Part shown: piece by piece, positions 9,337 through 18,742 of the stretch
How the letters are laid out: each line of letters begins with the position of its first letter
Position numbering within the stretch: the first letter of the stretch is position 1
Made by a program: the position numbers and the translations under genes
DNA from: Thiomicrorhabdus immobilis
GTDB taxonomy: Bacteria > Pseudomonadota > Gammaproteobacteria > Thiomicrospirales > Thiomicrospiraceae
Length of the DNA: 64,000 nucleotides
Assembly: GCF_021654855.1 (NCBI RefSeq)
Contig: NZ_AP024202.1
Span: 2,356,001 to 2,420,000, forward strand
Reading direction: 5' to 3'
The notes under the pieces: generated by a model
Database searches by the model: none
The model's input: the letters and a program-made list of their open reading frames with translations, nothing else
Told to the model about the DNA's origin: nothing

Positions 9337-10950
9337 CTACATAGCTAATGCACTGTTATCCCGAGTTAAAAAATACAATGTTAACGAATCCGCTTTACCC
9401 GTTGGTTCAAGACCTAATGAACGCTGAAAATTTGCAACGGCATACATGGTTTTAGAACCAATAGTTGCATCTTCTTTATCCTTAAAAAAGCCTTGTTCTT
9501 TAAGCAAATTTTGCAAAATCGCAACCTGTGAAGATTGCATACCAAAATAGTATTTATCAAAACGCAACTTAGGCTTCCAGAGCATTAACCAATGTTTTTT
9601 TTGATTATTAAACACCAGTTTCATTACACTTCTAGATGGTTCAATAAAAGGCTTCTCATTTATTAAAAGCTGCCAGCCCTGTTCAGCAATTTTTCTTTGG
9701 AAAACAGGCCAGTTGTTTTGCTCTACAGCCTTCTCTAATTCACCTGAATCATCACTCACACCATACCCATTTAGAAAACGCATTAACTCTGTGTTTTTGG
9801 GTTCCAAAACAGGCTCTGTGACTTCCTCTATAACCTGACCTGGTAACTCTTTTAGTGCCACTGTCTCGGTGTGACTAACCTCAACCGTGTCAAGACTTTT
9901 ATCTCTTACCGTTACTTTTGTGCTGGCAGGTCCTTCAAGTACAAGACTCGCTTGAGATTCTGATACAGCCTGCTGTAAATTCAACTTGCTTATCCAGCTA
10001 TCTGGTGCAAATTGCCAAACTGCCATTCCTAAAGCCAGTAAGATAGAAAAGCTTGCTAAATAGGCTCTATACCGATAAGTGTTAGCCTGCGCTTGTTGCA
10101 CATTACGCATAGATTCTGTTTGCTCTATATCGTTATTAGCGAGAGTAATGAGCTTATCGTTCACGACTGTACTTGCATCCACTAACAATGCGTATAAGGC
10201 TCTATCCATAATTAAATTAATACGCCTTGGATAGCCTTTACTTAACTTATGGAGTTTTTTCCCCGCTTTTTTTGTTAGATGAATGTCATAGTCGTTGCCA
10301 GCCGTAGCAAGTCGAAAATTCACATAATCCAACACTTCTTGTTCCGTAAAAGGTGCTAGCTCAATATGTAGTGCAATTCGACTTTTTAACTGTCTTATTT
10401 GCGGCAAATTTAACGTCAACATGATTTCAGGTTGAGCAATCAACAGTATTTGCACTAACTTATGCGTACTTACCTCAAAATTTGAAATAAGGCGAATCAT
10501 CTCCAAACTTTCCGCACTTAAATTTTGCGCATCATCAATGATAATTAAGCAGTTACGTTGCTGTTCATACTGTCTTAATAAAAAACTATTCAATGCATCT
10601 AACTGAGTTTTTACACCACCTTCAACCTTTAGTCCAAAGTCATCATTAATCGCTTTTAATAATTCAATACCCTGTAAAAACGTGTTTAAAACCAATGAAA
10701 CATCGGTATTTTGTTCTTCCAAATTGTTAATCAAATAACGACTTAATGTACTTTTACCTAGACCGACATCTGCTGTAAAAAGTAAAAAACCTTTACGCAC
10801 ATGAATACAATGCATTAGCTCAAGTACATGTGACTCTAACCGTTGAGAACAAAAGTAGTTACTTGCATCAGGTGTTACAGGGAAAGGGGATTCCGTAAGA
10901 CCTATACGATCGAACATGCCTTCGTTAGGTATGGCTAAACTAATATCCAT
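9337..10950 (-). CDS. mshM: MshM/ExeA-like AAA ATPase with peptidoglycan-binding domain
   Basis: GspA/ExeA-type protein thought to help secretins insert through the cell wall. The N-terminal AAA domain has Walker A GLGKST and Walker B CLIIIDDAQNL, plus an RRINLIMDRAL sensor-like motif. A single membrane span lies near residues 293-312. The periplasmic part ends in a PG_binding_1-like repeat (VAILQNLLKEQGFF...TMYAVANFQRSLGL). It overlaps mshN by 11 bp and precedes mshE. The full-length architecture (537 aa) matches ExeA better than short MshM proteins. Confidence 0.85.
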   Translation of the reverse strand: MDISLAIPNEGMFDRIGLTESPFPVTPDASNYFCSQRLESHVLELMHCIHVRKGFLLFTADVGLGKSTLSRYLINNLEEQNTDVSLVLNTFLQGIELLKAINDDFGLKVEGGVKTQLDALNSFLLRQYEQQRNCLIIIDDAQNLSAESLEMIRLISNFEVSTHKLVQILLIAQPEIMLTLNLPQIRQLKSRIALHIELAPFTEQEVLDYVNFRLATAGNDYDIHLTKKAGKKLHKLSKGYPRRINLIMDRALYALLVDASTVVNDKLITLANNDIEQTESMRNVQQAQANTYRYRAYLASFSILLALGMAVWQFAPDSWISKLNLQQAVSESQASLVLEGPASTKVTVRDKSLDTVEVSHTETVALKELPGQVIEEVTEPVLEPKNTELMRFLNGYGVSDDSGELEKAVEQNNWPVFQRKIAEQGWQLLINEKPFIEPSRSVMKLVFNNQKKHWLMLWKPKLRFDKYYFGMQSSQVAILQNLLKEQGFFKDKEDATIGSKTMYAVANFQRSLGLEPTGKADSLTLYFLTRDNSALAM

Positions 10951-12226
10951 ATTTAGCGTGAATCATTTTTTTATAGAGCCTTAACTGGCTTGATTCGGGA
11001 TATAACGAATCTAACCGATTCAATTGTTGCTTAGCAGTTTGTTGATCGCCTAACTCGGCTAGTGCAATAACTAAATTCATATTCGCCTCCATATCTTCAG
11101 GCTTTTGACTTAGAAGCTTCTGGTAGCTATTCACAGCTGCTTGATAGCGTTGATTTTTTAATGATGCATAAGCATTCATTCTTTGATAAATAACGCTATC
11201 TTTTCCTGATAACCGCTCAAGTTCATTTAAGTTGCTCTGAACCTCTTTATCACTTTTTAGTTGAATAGATTGTTTAATCTCCGCAACCTTTGTTTTTACC
11301 GCCATAAAATACTCAACCGAATTCTTAACGGGTGTCTCATTCGACTTAACCACCTCCACTTTAGTTAACGTCACGTCCTCTTTTTTAGGGAGTGGGATTT
11401 TTTTAAAAGGGGTTATATGAGACTTATCAACAAGCTTGTTTTCTACCACTTTGGCCGAAATGGGTTTTGGCGTTTTTTCTACTTTTGTGACAACCACCGC
11501 TACCTGTTTCACTGGTAGCTTATCGGCTTTCGCAACCGAAATAACGTGCTCTTTTTCTGTTTTTTGAAAAGAGAAATCTCTAACATGATAAGATTCATCA
11601 CTTTCCACTTTTGGCTGAATGGCCTCTAATTCAGTCGATACTGTCTTTGTATTACTGTTTTTTTCAAACTGGCTATTCACCTCAACCATTAAGTTCGTTG
11701 GTTTAGATTCAGTTTTTTTAACAACAGGGCTTTGGTTAACACCTTTATCAACCGTAGCCATTGAAGCCTGTAAAGCGTGTGGTTCAATATTTTGATGTTT
11801 TGTATCATCTAAAACATCAACCGCAACAACGTCAGTTCTCGCTTCATCTTCATTGCTTATTTCTGCTACAAGAATTGAATCAGGCTCACGAACCTCTATG
11901 CTTTCATCCACTCTAGCGACAATTTTATTAATACTAGAATCATGAATGACGTCCTTCTTTATTTCACCCTGGCTCTCGACCAAATTAACTCGTTTATCTT
12001 GAAACGGTAACCGCTCCTCTTCTTTAGCTTGATAGCCCCAGTACTTTTGCAAAATAAATAAACCGATAATACAAGCTAGCGTTACCCCTAACACCACCAA
12101 CCCAAAAGAGGTCTTTGAAAAAGCTTCCTCTTCCCTAGTTCGCATTCGCTGACTAATTGGATTAATTTTTTGTTGCGAGTCAGCTTTTTTCTCATGTTGT
12201 TTTAAGGAGTTATAAATTAAGCTCAT
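10940..12226 (-). CDS. mshN: MshN-like TPR membrane protein
   Basis: Bitopic protein with a cytoplasmic N-terminus, one transmembrane helix near residues 41-60 (GLVVLGVTLACIIGLFI), a long Lys/Glu/Val-rich low-complexity linker of about 250 residues, and C-terminal TPR-like helices (YQAAVNSYQKLLSQKPEDMEAN, described in part). This matches MshN by position and architecture, between MshL and MshM. MshN is presumed to act with the secretin and cell-wall complex. The linker shows no conserved motif. Confidence 0.75.
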   Translation of the reverse strand: MSLIYNSLKQHEKKADSQQKINPISQRMRTREEEAFSKTSFGLVVLGVTLACIIGLFILQKYWGYQAKEEERLPFQDKRVNLVESQGEIKKDVIHDSSINKIVARVDESIEVREPDSILVAEISNEDEARTDVVAVDVLDDTKHQNIEPHALQASMATVDKGVNQSPVVKKTESKPTNLMVEVNSQFEKNSNTKTVSTELEAIQPKVESDESYHVRDFSFQKTEKEHVISVAKADKLPVKQVAVVVTKVEKTPKPISAKVVENKLVDKSHITPFKKIPLPKKEDVTLTKVEVVKSNETPVKNSVEYFMAVKTKVAEIKQSIQLKSDKEVQSNLNELERLSGKDSVIYQRMNAYASLKNQRYQAAVNSYQKLLSQKPEDMEANMNLVIALAELGDQQTAKQQLNRLDSLYPESSQLRLYKKMIHAKYGY

Positions 12227-12232
12227 AATCCT

Positions 12233-13990
12233 CTAAAGAATTGTTACACGTAAAACCATAACCAACTCTCTAGTCTCCTTGTCATGCAGACGGTTACCAC
12301 CGAATAACGCGCCAATACCTGGAATTTCATTCAATCCTGGAACCCCTTCGCCTGAGTCAGTTGCCACTTCATCCATTAAACCACCTAAAATAACCGTGTC
12401 ACCATCTTTAAGACTGAGAGAAGTAGTTAACCCTTTGAAATCAATGACGGGTAACGTAATTTTGGTACCGTTACCTACATCCACCAAAGCCATACTTGCT
12501 TTATCCACATTCGACTGCATAGGGTGAATGGTTAGACTAATTTTCCCATCAGAATCAATAAATGGCTCAAACCCTAATATAATCCCATCAAATACAGAGC
12601 TTGTTGATACATCGCTGGTTGTGGTTAAAGAACCGCCCACGTTATTCACTGTAGAGGTACTTTCAGAAATATATTGAGAGTTACGCCCTACACTAATAAA
12701 GGCTGGACGAGCATTTTTAGCGCGAATACTAGGGTTGGAGAGCACTCTAAGTGAACCAAATTGCTGTAAAGCTTGTAAGGCTACAGAGAAGGTATTGGCT
12801 GAATGTACCAACTTTAAGTTCGTTGCACCATCTACACCATAAGAATTTGCCGGAATAGTAATAGAACGAACCTGATTACCTGTACCAATCAAAGTATTGG
12901 TTACACTGCCCAAATCGACTGAACCCGCACCATAATTATAGGCGATATCTTCACCAAGCTTATTCCAGTCAACACCATACTGGTTTCCGTCCCCTAAACG
13001 AACATCAAGTAATTGCGCTTCAATGAGCACCTGTCTTGATAGTACTGATTTGTATTGTGTAATCAGCTGATCCACCGCTTCGACTTGTGAAGGTCTAGCT
13101 TTAAGATAAAGCGTGCCTGTCATCTCATTGAGAGAATAAATTGGCTGAAAACCTTTTGGTTTCTCTTTAATAGGAGAGGGCAAACGCCCCATCATATTTG
13201 GTATTTGAGTATTCACACCAGGAATCGTATTTTCTTGCTCACTGACTTTTTTACGACCCAAAATATCTTCTAAAGTTTCACTTAATTGAGTATAAGGATT
13301 GCTTTGCGTGGCTCCCGTTCCTTTAAACGCTAAAGAGCCTGTCATTGGCTTATTACCCCCATTACTACCGCTACCGCCATTTGAATTGGAATTTGCACCA
13401 AAGACATCTCCACCCATACTGTAATCAATTGTGGTAGAGGTCTGTAAAAAGTTAAGTTCATACACTTTTTCACGATAAGGTCTAACAATCAAAACATTAC
13501 CCTTAACCTGACCATCAAAGTCTAATAGTTCCATTACTTGATTGAAAACCAAGCTAGCCGGTACATTTTTGAGATGCATACTTATTTTGCGTTTCAGCTC
13601 AGATAGCTGGGGATCCATTAATAAACTCATGCCCGCTTGATCAGAAATGGCGTGCAATACTGACTGTACATCCCCATTATTAACATTCACACTAATTTGC
13701 ACAGCATCTAACGGATTGAAGACAGGTTCAACCACAACCACTTCAGGTTCTACTTTAGGTATTTTTTGAATCTCCTTATAAAGCGATTGGCTTTCATCCA
13801 TAAACTTTTTAGACTCTTGATCAATACGAGTCGTCATCAATTTATGAGATTGATTATCCACTTCCTTCATATTATCAATATTGTTTTGGGAGACGTGCGC
13901 CGTTGAGCAACCCGCCAATAATGCACCACTTATAGCAAGTGATACGATTTGAACATAAGTATGATTTTTAGTACGCATCTTATAACCCAT
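12233..13990 (-). CDS. mshL: pilus secretin lipoprotein MshL
   Basis: Outer-membrane secretin pore for the pilus. A lipoprotein signal ends in the lipobox LAGC at about residues 25-28. A periplasmic N-domain follows (VNVNNGDVQSVLHAISDQAG; STN-like, near 95-115). The secretin core in the C-terminal half includes VLIEAQLLDVRLGDG, SNPSIRAKNARPAFISVG and VILGGLMDE, ending in a beta-rich RELVMVLRVTIL. At 585 aa it is typical of MshL. An ATG four codons downstream (13978) is an alternative start and leaves the lipobox intact. Confidence 0.88.
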   Translation of the reverse strand: MGYKMRTKNHTYVQIVSLAISGALLAGCSTAHVSQNNIDNMKEVDNQSHKLMTTRIDQESKKFMDESQSLYKEIQKIPKVEPEVVVVEPVFNPLDAVQISVNVNNGDVQSVLHAISDQAGMSLLMDPQLSELKRKISMHLKNVPASLVFNQVMELLDFDGQVKGNVLIVRPYREKVYELNFLQTSTTIDYSMGGDVFGANSNSNGGSGSNGGNKPMTGSLAFKGTGATQSNPYTQLSETLEDILGRKKVSEQENTIPGVNTQIPNMMGRLPSPIKEKPKGFQPIYSLNEMTGTLYLKARPSQVEAVDQLITQYKSVLSRQVLIEAQLLDVRLGDGNQYGVDWNKLGEDIAYNYGAGSVDLGSVTNTLIGTGNQVRSITIPANSYGVDGATNLKLVHSANTFSVALQALQQFGSLRVLSNPSIRAKNARPAFISVGRNSQYISESTSTVNNVGGSLTTTSDVSTSSVFDGIILGFEPFIDSDGKISLTIHPMQSNVDKASMALVDVGNGTKITLPVIDFKGLTTSLSLKDGDTVILGGLMDEVATDSGEGVPGLNEIPGIGALFGGNRLHDKETRELVMVLRVTIL

Positions 13991-14020
13991 TTTTTTGATA
14001 ATTCTTCATTCAAAATCCGT

Positions 14021-14794
14021 TTAAAGCAAGCCTATTAATTCACTAAAGGCCAAACCTGAAACCCTATCTACATAATTCGCATCTTGTCTTCTCGTCGGTG
14101 AAGCAAAGCAAAGCGAACCGGAGCCATCATGCTTCAAAAAAGCATTTACCCCATCAAAAGGGTTCCCATCCCCATCTGCATCTTCAACACTAGATGAAGC
14201 TAACCAAAAAGCGCCATTAGCCACTCTGTTCGTTAAGCAATCTTCACTACCAGATGTATTATTATCGCCTGTTATAAAAGGCTGATTAGCATTGGTGGCG
14301 AGTAAACTTGCATTCGATAACGCTTTTTTTAAATCATCAAGATTTTGATAATTAGCATCACCTAAACTGTCTCCAGTTCGTTCTGTCAAAACGGTCAGTT
14401 CTGCATCATTGACTGTATCTCTAAAAACCCCATAAATGAGGTTTTGATAGCCAATATCTACATCAGAAATCTGACTACTTACTGGCAGCCCAACAGTATA
14501 AAAAGGTAGCTGTCCTGTTTTATAACCACCTGAACAATCTTCAAAACCATCTCCATTTACATCTGGGCATGGAAGGCGAAAATTTCCTTGTGCAAAAAAA
14601 ACTACGGCCTCTTGTGCTTGTAATAGCACTTTATTAACTAACGTCTGATTTCTATAGGTATTTACAGAGTTATAAACTTGCATTGTTGCCATCGATATAA
14701 CCCCGATAACAACAAGTGCAATTGATAATTCGATTAAAGAAAATCCTTTCAATTCTTTGTATAGACTATCAACCTCTGCATCCTGACTATTCAT
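14021..14794 (-). CDS. minor prepilin with RLPCPD / DxNGDGxEDC loop
   Basis: 257-aa prepilin: leader ending KG, then FSLIELSIALVVIGVISM with Glu at +5. FRLPCPDVNGDGFEDC and GQLPFYTVGL follow, the module shared with the three minor pilins at 1677, 2906 and 4078; here the loop D-V-N-G-D-G-F-E-D looks most like a calcium site. A second Asp-rich loop (DADGDGNPFDG) occurs near residue 210. It lies between the platform genes and mshL and overlaps the upstream gene by 8 bp. Likely a minor subunit or initiator. Confidence 0.78.
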   Translation of the reverse strand: MNSQDAEVDSLYKELKGFSLIELSIALVVIGVISMATMQVYNSVNTYRNQTLVNKVLLQAQEAVVFFAQGNFRLPCPDVNGDGFEDCSGGYKTGQLPFYTVGLPVSSQISDVDIGYQNLIYGVFRDTVNDAELTVLTERTGDSLGDANYQNLDDLKKALSNASLLATNANQPFITGDNNTSGSEDCLTNRVANGAFWLASSSVEDADGDGNPFDGVNAFLKHDGSGSLCFASPTRRQDANYVDRVSGLAFSELIGLL

Positions 14795-15470
14795 GTTTTA
14801 TGATAATTCCCTGTTGAAGATCCTGAAGGGTTTTAACCTCATCTTTTAACTTCTCGTTTTTATCTTCTCCAGGCAGTAAACCTTTGTTCTGAGATGTTTC
14901 TATGATTTTGTTAGATTGTGCAATTATTTTTCTCAATTGCGGTATATTCACCCCACCAACAACACCATTCTCATCACCCATTTCTTGGAGCTCTACAAGT
15001 AATGCATCTAGTTTGTTAAAGTCCACACTTTGAGGGTCACCTAGGGCAATTTTTTTCAACTCATCACGAATAACATTTAACTTTAGACGTTTTTGCTCTT
15101 CAGGTGAAAGCGCATCCTTTGTGTCTTTTTCACTTGACGATGACTGAACACCTAAATCTACAAAAGGACCTCCAACTCCATTCTCTTGCGTACCTTTTGG
15201 TATATCATTACCTTCTGTTAACCCTGCGCCATCATCATTAAAGCCACGGCCACTAGGTGTCTGACCATCTGGGCTACCAGGCATGTTTGGAAACCCTGAA
15301 TCCTGCTGACTTTTTTCATGTATATTTGAATACTCAGGACTTTCAACAGAATGGTTCTCAACACTTATTTCAGGTTGATTTGCAGGAATTAAATGGTTAA
15401 CCATCCAGTAAGCAATACCTACAATCAAAACAAAACCCAAAACAATATAGACAACCTGTTTCACTTTCAT
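14787..15470 (-). CDS. unrecognised bitopic protein in pilus locus
   Basis: 227 aa with one N-terminal membrane helix (about residues 5-26) and a hydrophilic, presumably periplasmic body. The body has a Gly/Pro/Ser/Asp-rich linker (about 35-115), then a charged helical domain rich in Lys, Glu and Leu (about 115-227). I do not recognise the family. Its place between the MshK-like gene and the minor pilin, with 8 bp overlap downstream, argues for a structural role in the pilus envelope complex. Confidence 0.6.
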   Translation of the reverse strand: MKVKQVVYIVLGFVLIVGIAYWMVNHLIPANQPEISVENHSVESPEYSNIHEKSQQDSGFPNMPGSPDGQTPSGRGFNDDGAGLTEGNDIPKGTQENGVGGPFVDLGVQSSSSEKDTKDALSPEEQKRLKLNVIRDELKKIALGDPQSVDFNKLDALLVELQEMGDENGVVGGVNIPQLRKIIAQSNKIIETSQNKGLLPGEDKNEKLKDEVKTLQDLQQGIIIKHE

Positions 15471-15506
15471 TAACCCTGCTTTAGCTTTCTATTTACAACA
15501 ATTCAA

Positions 15507-16025
15507 CTAAGAACGAATCTTGAATGTCTCTATTTTTTTGCCACGCTTTACTTCAACATAACTATCTTCAATAGAAACGACCTTTCCACCATCTGGCAAA
15601 ACATCACCCACTCTGGAAAAATGATCATCGATTACGGCATAACGGTTATTAGGTGCAATAAAAATCATTGAAACGGCATAATCTTTGTAACGCTTAACAA
15701 CAACCCGCGTATATGGAGTATAACGCTGTGAAGGCAAAGTCACCGTCGGCTTGTTAATTACAGGCGCGGTTGGTGCCAAAGCTATTAAGTTTGTATTTAT
15801 GTTTGCAGCGGACTGATAAGCTGCAATAGCCTCAACTTGTTGATTCACTAGTGAAGCCTTCGCTTTTTGTGAAGTTTGCACCAATGTTTTAGACTTCAAT
15901 TCTTGTAACTCTACCAGTGAAGAGTCTGAATTAGATGGAATATACTGTTTACTCCCAACTTCATCCCACGATAGATAGACCGAAACAGCGATAATCAATA
16001 ATAAAACTAAACCACTATATTTCAT
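15507..16025 (-). CDS. MshK / GspC-HR-like periplasmic protein
   Basis: 172 aa: N-terminal membrane anchor (about residues 4-20), a linker, and a C-terminal beta domain reading YAVIDDHFSRVGDVLPDGGKV, VVSIEDSYVEVKRGKK (in part). This resembles the homology region of GspC/PilP and the small MshK protein, which connect the inner-membrane platform to the secretin. It lies 8 bp after the MshI-like gene. The assignment rests on fold-like pattern and gene order. Confidence 0.65.
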   Translation of the reverse strand: MKYSGLVLLLIIAVSVYLSWDEVGSKQYIPSNSDSSLVELQELKSKTLVQTSQKAKASLVNQQVEAIAAYQSAANINTNLIALAPTAPVINKPTVTLPSQRYTPYTRVVVKRYKDYAVSMIFIAPNNRYAVIDDHFSRVGDVLPDGGKVVSIEDSYVEVKRGKKIETFKIRS

Positions 16026-16033
16026 TTAGACAC

Positions 16034-17359
16034 CTATTCCTTATTTCCAGGAATGAGTATTAACTGGAACCCATTATTTCCATTTTTAGCAATAAATCCT
16101 TTGTCTTCAATTTGGTAGCCTTTTTCAACTAAACGGTCAATAAACATTCGAACCTGTCTAGAGGCAAAATCTAGGTCTTGGTCCACAAATCCTTGAACTA
16201 CCATGCCGAACCCTTCATCCTCTTCTGAACTGTGGAGTTGAATGTTGTTGATATGAATAAATTTATTTACGCTCGCTTGCAAATCTGCAACGATTTGTGG
16301 AATAGAGTTAGATTCAGTAATAGAGTACAACTCTTCAATGAAGTCGACCTTGTTTGCTTCAAGGATTGTAGCGGTTTGATTATTTTGGGCTACCAGCTGC
16401 TTGGCGTTTGTTAACTTAGCTTCAAACTGACTTGATTCCATTAACTCATCTGTAGACGCCATATACTCTTCAGCAGATTTTTGCCAGTTCAAACCGGCCA
16501 GAAAAGCTCCTGCGCTGACTGCTAGTACTAACCCCGCCACCCAAGGTAATGCGCGTTCAAACTGAAACAGAGGTTTACTGGTTTCAGCTTTAATGGCATC
16601 ACAAGTTGAAAGCGCTTGAAATAATGCATCAACATTACTCGCACAATCAGTTTTGTTTACCGATATATCTTGCTTTGTCGCGACAGAAATAGCTCTTCCA
16701 GACAGGCTTTCAAACCGTTCTGCTAATTCACCCGATGAATTATCAGCACACCATGAGAACCATTTAATACCATCTAACTGAACTTCTTGTTCTGACTCAA
16801 CTTGGTTTAGCTCTGTTGCCAAATAACTAAGAGCACTCTCCCAGTCTTGACCACCATAAGATGCACTAGAGACTCTAATACTATGCAAAGGAAAACCAGA
16901 ACCGACAACCAACACATCTAGCACACCGCCATGCTGGACAACCACCGTCGAAACACCTTTGCCAGCGACTTTCAACATGACGCTCCACAAAGGGACATAG
17001 AGACAATGATCATTGTCTTTTTTAATGGCATTTAGATAAGCCGCATATTCATTTATAGGCAAGGCTGCATAAAATACATTTTGCGCAGACGCAGCTTTTT
17101 TAGTTTGTAAAACCAATACCTCACTAGCCCCCTCCATATCACCGCGACTTCTGAGATGTTTTTCAATAATCGCTGATGCATAGGAACTGCCTTGATGAAC
17201 AGTTTCAATCCCCGTTAAAGCATGATTGAAATCGGATAAAACCACTTTTGGACCAGAAACTGTTTCCAAAGAATCAATTAAAATCGCTTTTTTACCTTCT
17301 AATAACCAATTCTGATTATCAAGATGCAATATTCGCTTAAAACCTAAAGGGATACTCAT
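16034..17359 (-). CDS. MshI-like protein (PilM-like + PilN-like)
   Basis: 441 aa. The N-terminal ~260 residues look like a degenerate PilM/actin-fold cytoplasmic domain. A single membrane helix lies near 268-288 (ALPWVAGLVLAVSAGAFLAG), followed by a coiled coil and a small periplasmic domain as in PilN/GspL. This two-in-one arrangement is that of MshI. It overlaps the upstream gene by 4 bp. Sequence motifs are weak, so the call relies mainly on architecture and context. Confidence 0.62.
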   Translation of the reverse strand: MSIPLGFKRILHLDNQNWLLEGKKAILIDSLETVSGPKVVLSDFNHALTGIETVHQGSSYASAIIEKHLRSRGDMEGASEVLVLQTKKAASAQNVFYAALPINEYAAYLNAIKKDNDHCLYVPLWSVMLKVAGKGVSTVVVQHGGVLDVLVVGSGFPLHSIRVSSASYGGQDWESALSYLATELNQVESEQEVQLDGIKWFSWCADNSSGELAERFESLSGRAISVATKQDISVNKTDCASNVDALFQALSTCDAIKAETSKPLFQFERALPWVAGLVLAVSAGAFLAGLNWQKSAEEYMASTDELMESSQFEAKLTNAKQLVAQNNQTATILEANKVDFIEELYSITESNSIPQIVADLQASVNKFIHINNIQLHSSEEDEGFGMVVQGFVDQDLDFASRQVRMFIDRLVEKGYQIEDKGFIAKNGNNGFQLILIPGNKE

Positions 17360-17829
17360 AACGGTCTCCGAATCATATATTCACCTTCAAGCAATAAATT
17401 AAGTTGGTTTGAGCTTTTAGCCGTCCAATGAAAAAGGTCATCTTTTTCACTCATGGTTTTCAATGCAAACTGTTTAGGCTTGAACCATTGGGCTTCTTTA
17501 TTTGAAATTCCTTTCAAAAACCCAGAAACATCTTGCCTTGAAATAATGCTATTTTTTACGATGACACTCTTACTACTCCAGTCCTCTTTTTTTAGGGCGT
17601 TTTTGGACACCCCTGACTGGATAGAAAGCAATGTATTTTGATAATTTTGAAACTCAGGTAATTGCTGCTCAAGTTCAGAAATCATTCTGACCTTTCGCTC
17701 TGCAGCCAAATATTGTTGCTGAGAACTCTGAAGCTTTTGCCACTGCTGAACTGAATATGAAACTGAAACCACCAAAAACACAGCGGCTAGAGCACTCAAT
17801 CCCAACATGATTATTCTAAGAAATGGCAT
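17356..17829 (-). CDS. MshJ/PilO/GspM-like platform protein
   Basis: About 157 aa from the ATG at 17829, which has an excellent AAGGAG ribosome site; the open frame runs back to a poor TTG at 17844. It shows an N-terminal membrane helix (about residues 5-28), then a coiled coil (QQWQKLQSSQQQYLAAERKV) and a small alpha/beta domain, the layout of MshJ, PilO and GspM proteins of the inner-membrane platform. Here it precedes rather than follows the MshI-like gene, so the order differs from Vibrio-type msh clusters. Confidence 0.55.
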   Translation of the reverse strand: MPFLRIIMLGLSALAAVFLVVSVSYSVQQWQKLQSSQQQYLAAERKVRMISELEQQLPEFQNYQNTLLSIQSGVSKNALKKEDWSSKSVIVKNSIISRQDVSGFLKGISNKEAQWFKPKQFALKTMSEKDDLFHWTAKSSNQLNLLLEGEYMIRRPL

Positions 17830-17880
17830 AACAACTCCTTCCAAATAGCTCGCTATTTATTTATCAATCTAAGCAAGAAC

Positions 17881-18732
17881 CTATTGATCCATTTGCCAAT
17901 GTGCCGTTAACAACACAACACGGTTTTCGTCTTGATTATCACCATCACCTTGCGCAGTAGCGGTCGCTTCTTCACCCACTTTGTAAGTACTGTTAGCACG
18001 CCACTCTACACCTGGTTGTTGACTGGTATTTGTCCCACCAGTATTCAAAGCCGCATCTTGTTGGCGAAAACGTCCTTCGATTGCATCAGGCTTACCATCA
18101 ATCATGGTATCTAAAGTTCGTGCCAAATCTGGTGTAACACCACGTAAAACTAGCACATTACCTGCACCACTATTCGTGCCATTGGGGTTCCATTGAAAAC
18201 AAACTTGCAACTCTACAGGATTGCCATTGGTATCCAAATATAGATAGCGATCCTCTTGCCCTTCTGCACGCCCAGGAGGCATTTTCAAACCTGCACGATC
18301 AAATAATGCGTGCAAGTCCTGCTGAGCAATGCCAGCATCACCTGTACCCACCGTATTAGCTGCATAACCTTGACCATGGCAAATTTTTAAACCTGTACCA
18401 GTGAAATTCTCAGCAACCCCCGCATTAGCGCCAGTCACATTGCCAGAGGCACCACCCGTTGTCCCTCCACCAATATTCGCTTCTAAGCCATTTACCATAT
18501 AGGTTGGTGCTACTTGACTATCACCCACGACAACACCAATACGATTGTAATACTGGTCATAAGCCGTTTTCCACGCGGCTAAAAACTTTTGGTAGATTTT
18601 TTGATTTTCGGCGTCACGCTGCAAATCTTTACCAATGGAAACCGCGCCTAAAATCACCCCAATAATGGCCAATACAATCGCCATTTCAACCAGGGTAAAC
18701 CCTTTTAATTTAGCTATTTTCTGCATAGACAT
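17881..18732 (-). CDS. MshA-like pilin (paralogue 2)
   Basis: 283 aa with a short leader MSMQKIAKLKG and FTLVEMAIVLAIIG (Glu at +5). It is paralogous to the pilins at 937 and 18743, sharing LQRDAE, RIGVVVGDSQVAP, GRAEGQEDRYLYLDTNGNP, VCFQW and GVTPDLARTLD. Two cysteines (ICHG and VCFQ) could form a disulfide as in other pilins. A GGAGAG ribosome site supports the start. It stands second in the operon, where a major or co-major pilin would be expected. Confidence 0.82.
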   Translation of the reverse strand: MSMQKIAKLKGFTLVEMAIVLAIIGVILGAVSIGKDLQRDAENQKIYQKFLAAWKTAYDQYYNRIGVVVGDSQVAPTYMVNGLEANIGGGTTGGASGNVTGANAGVAENFTGTGLKICHGQGYAANTVGTGDAGIAQQDLHALFDRAGLKMPPGRAEGQEDRYLYLDTNGNPVELQVCFQWNPNGTNSGAGNVLVLRGVTPDLARTLDTMIDGKPDAIEGRFRQQDAALNTGGTNTSQQPGVEWRANSTYKVGEEATATAQGDGDNQDENRVVLLTAHWQMDQ

Positions 18733-18742
18733 GATGGCTCTC

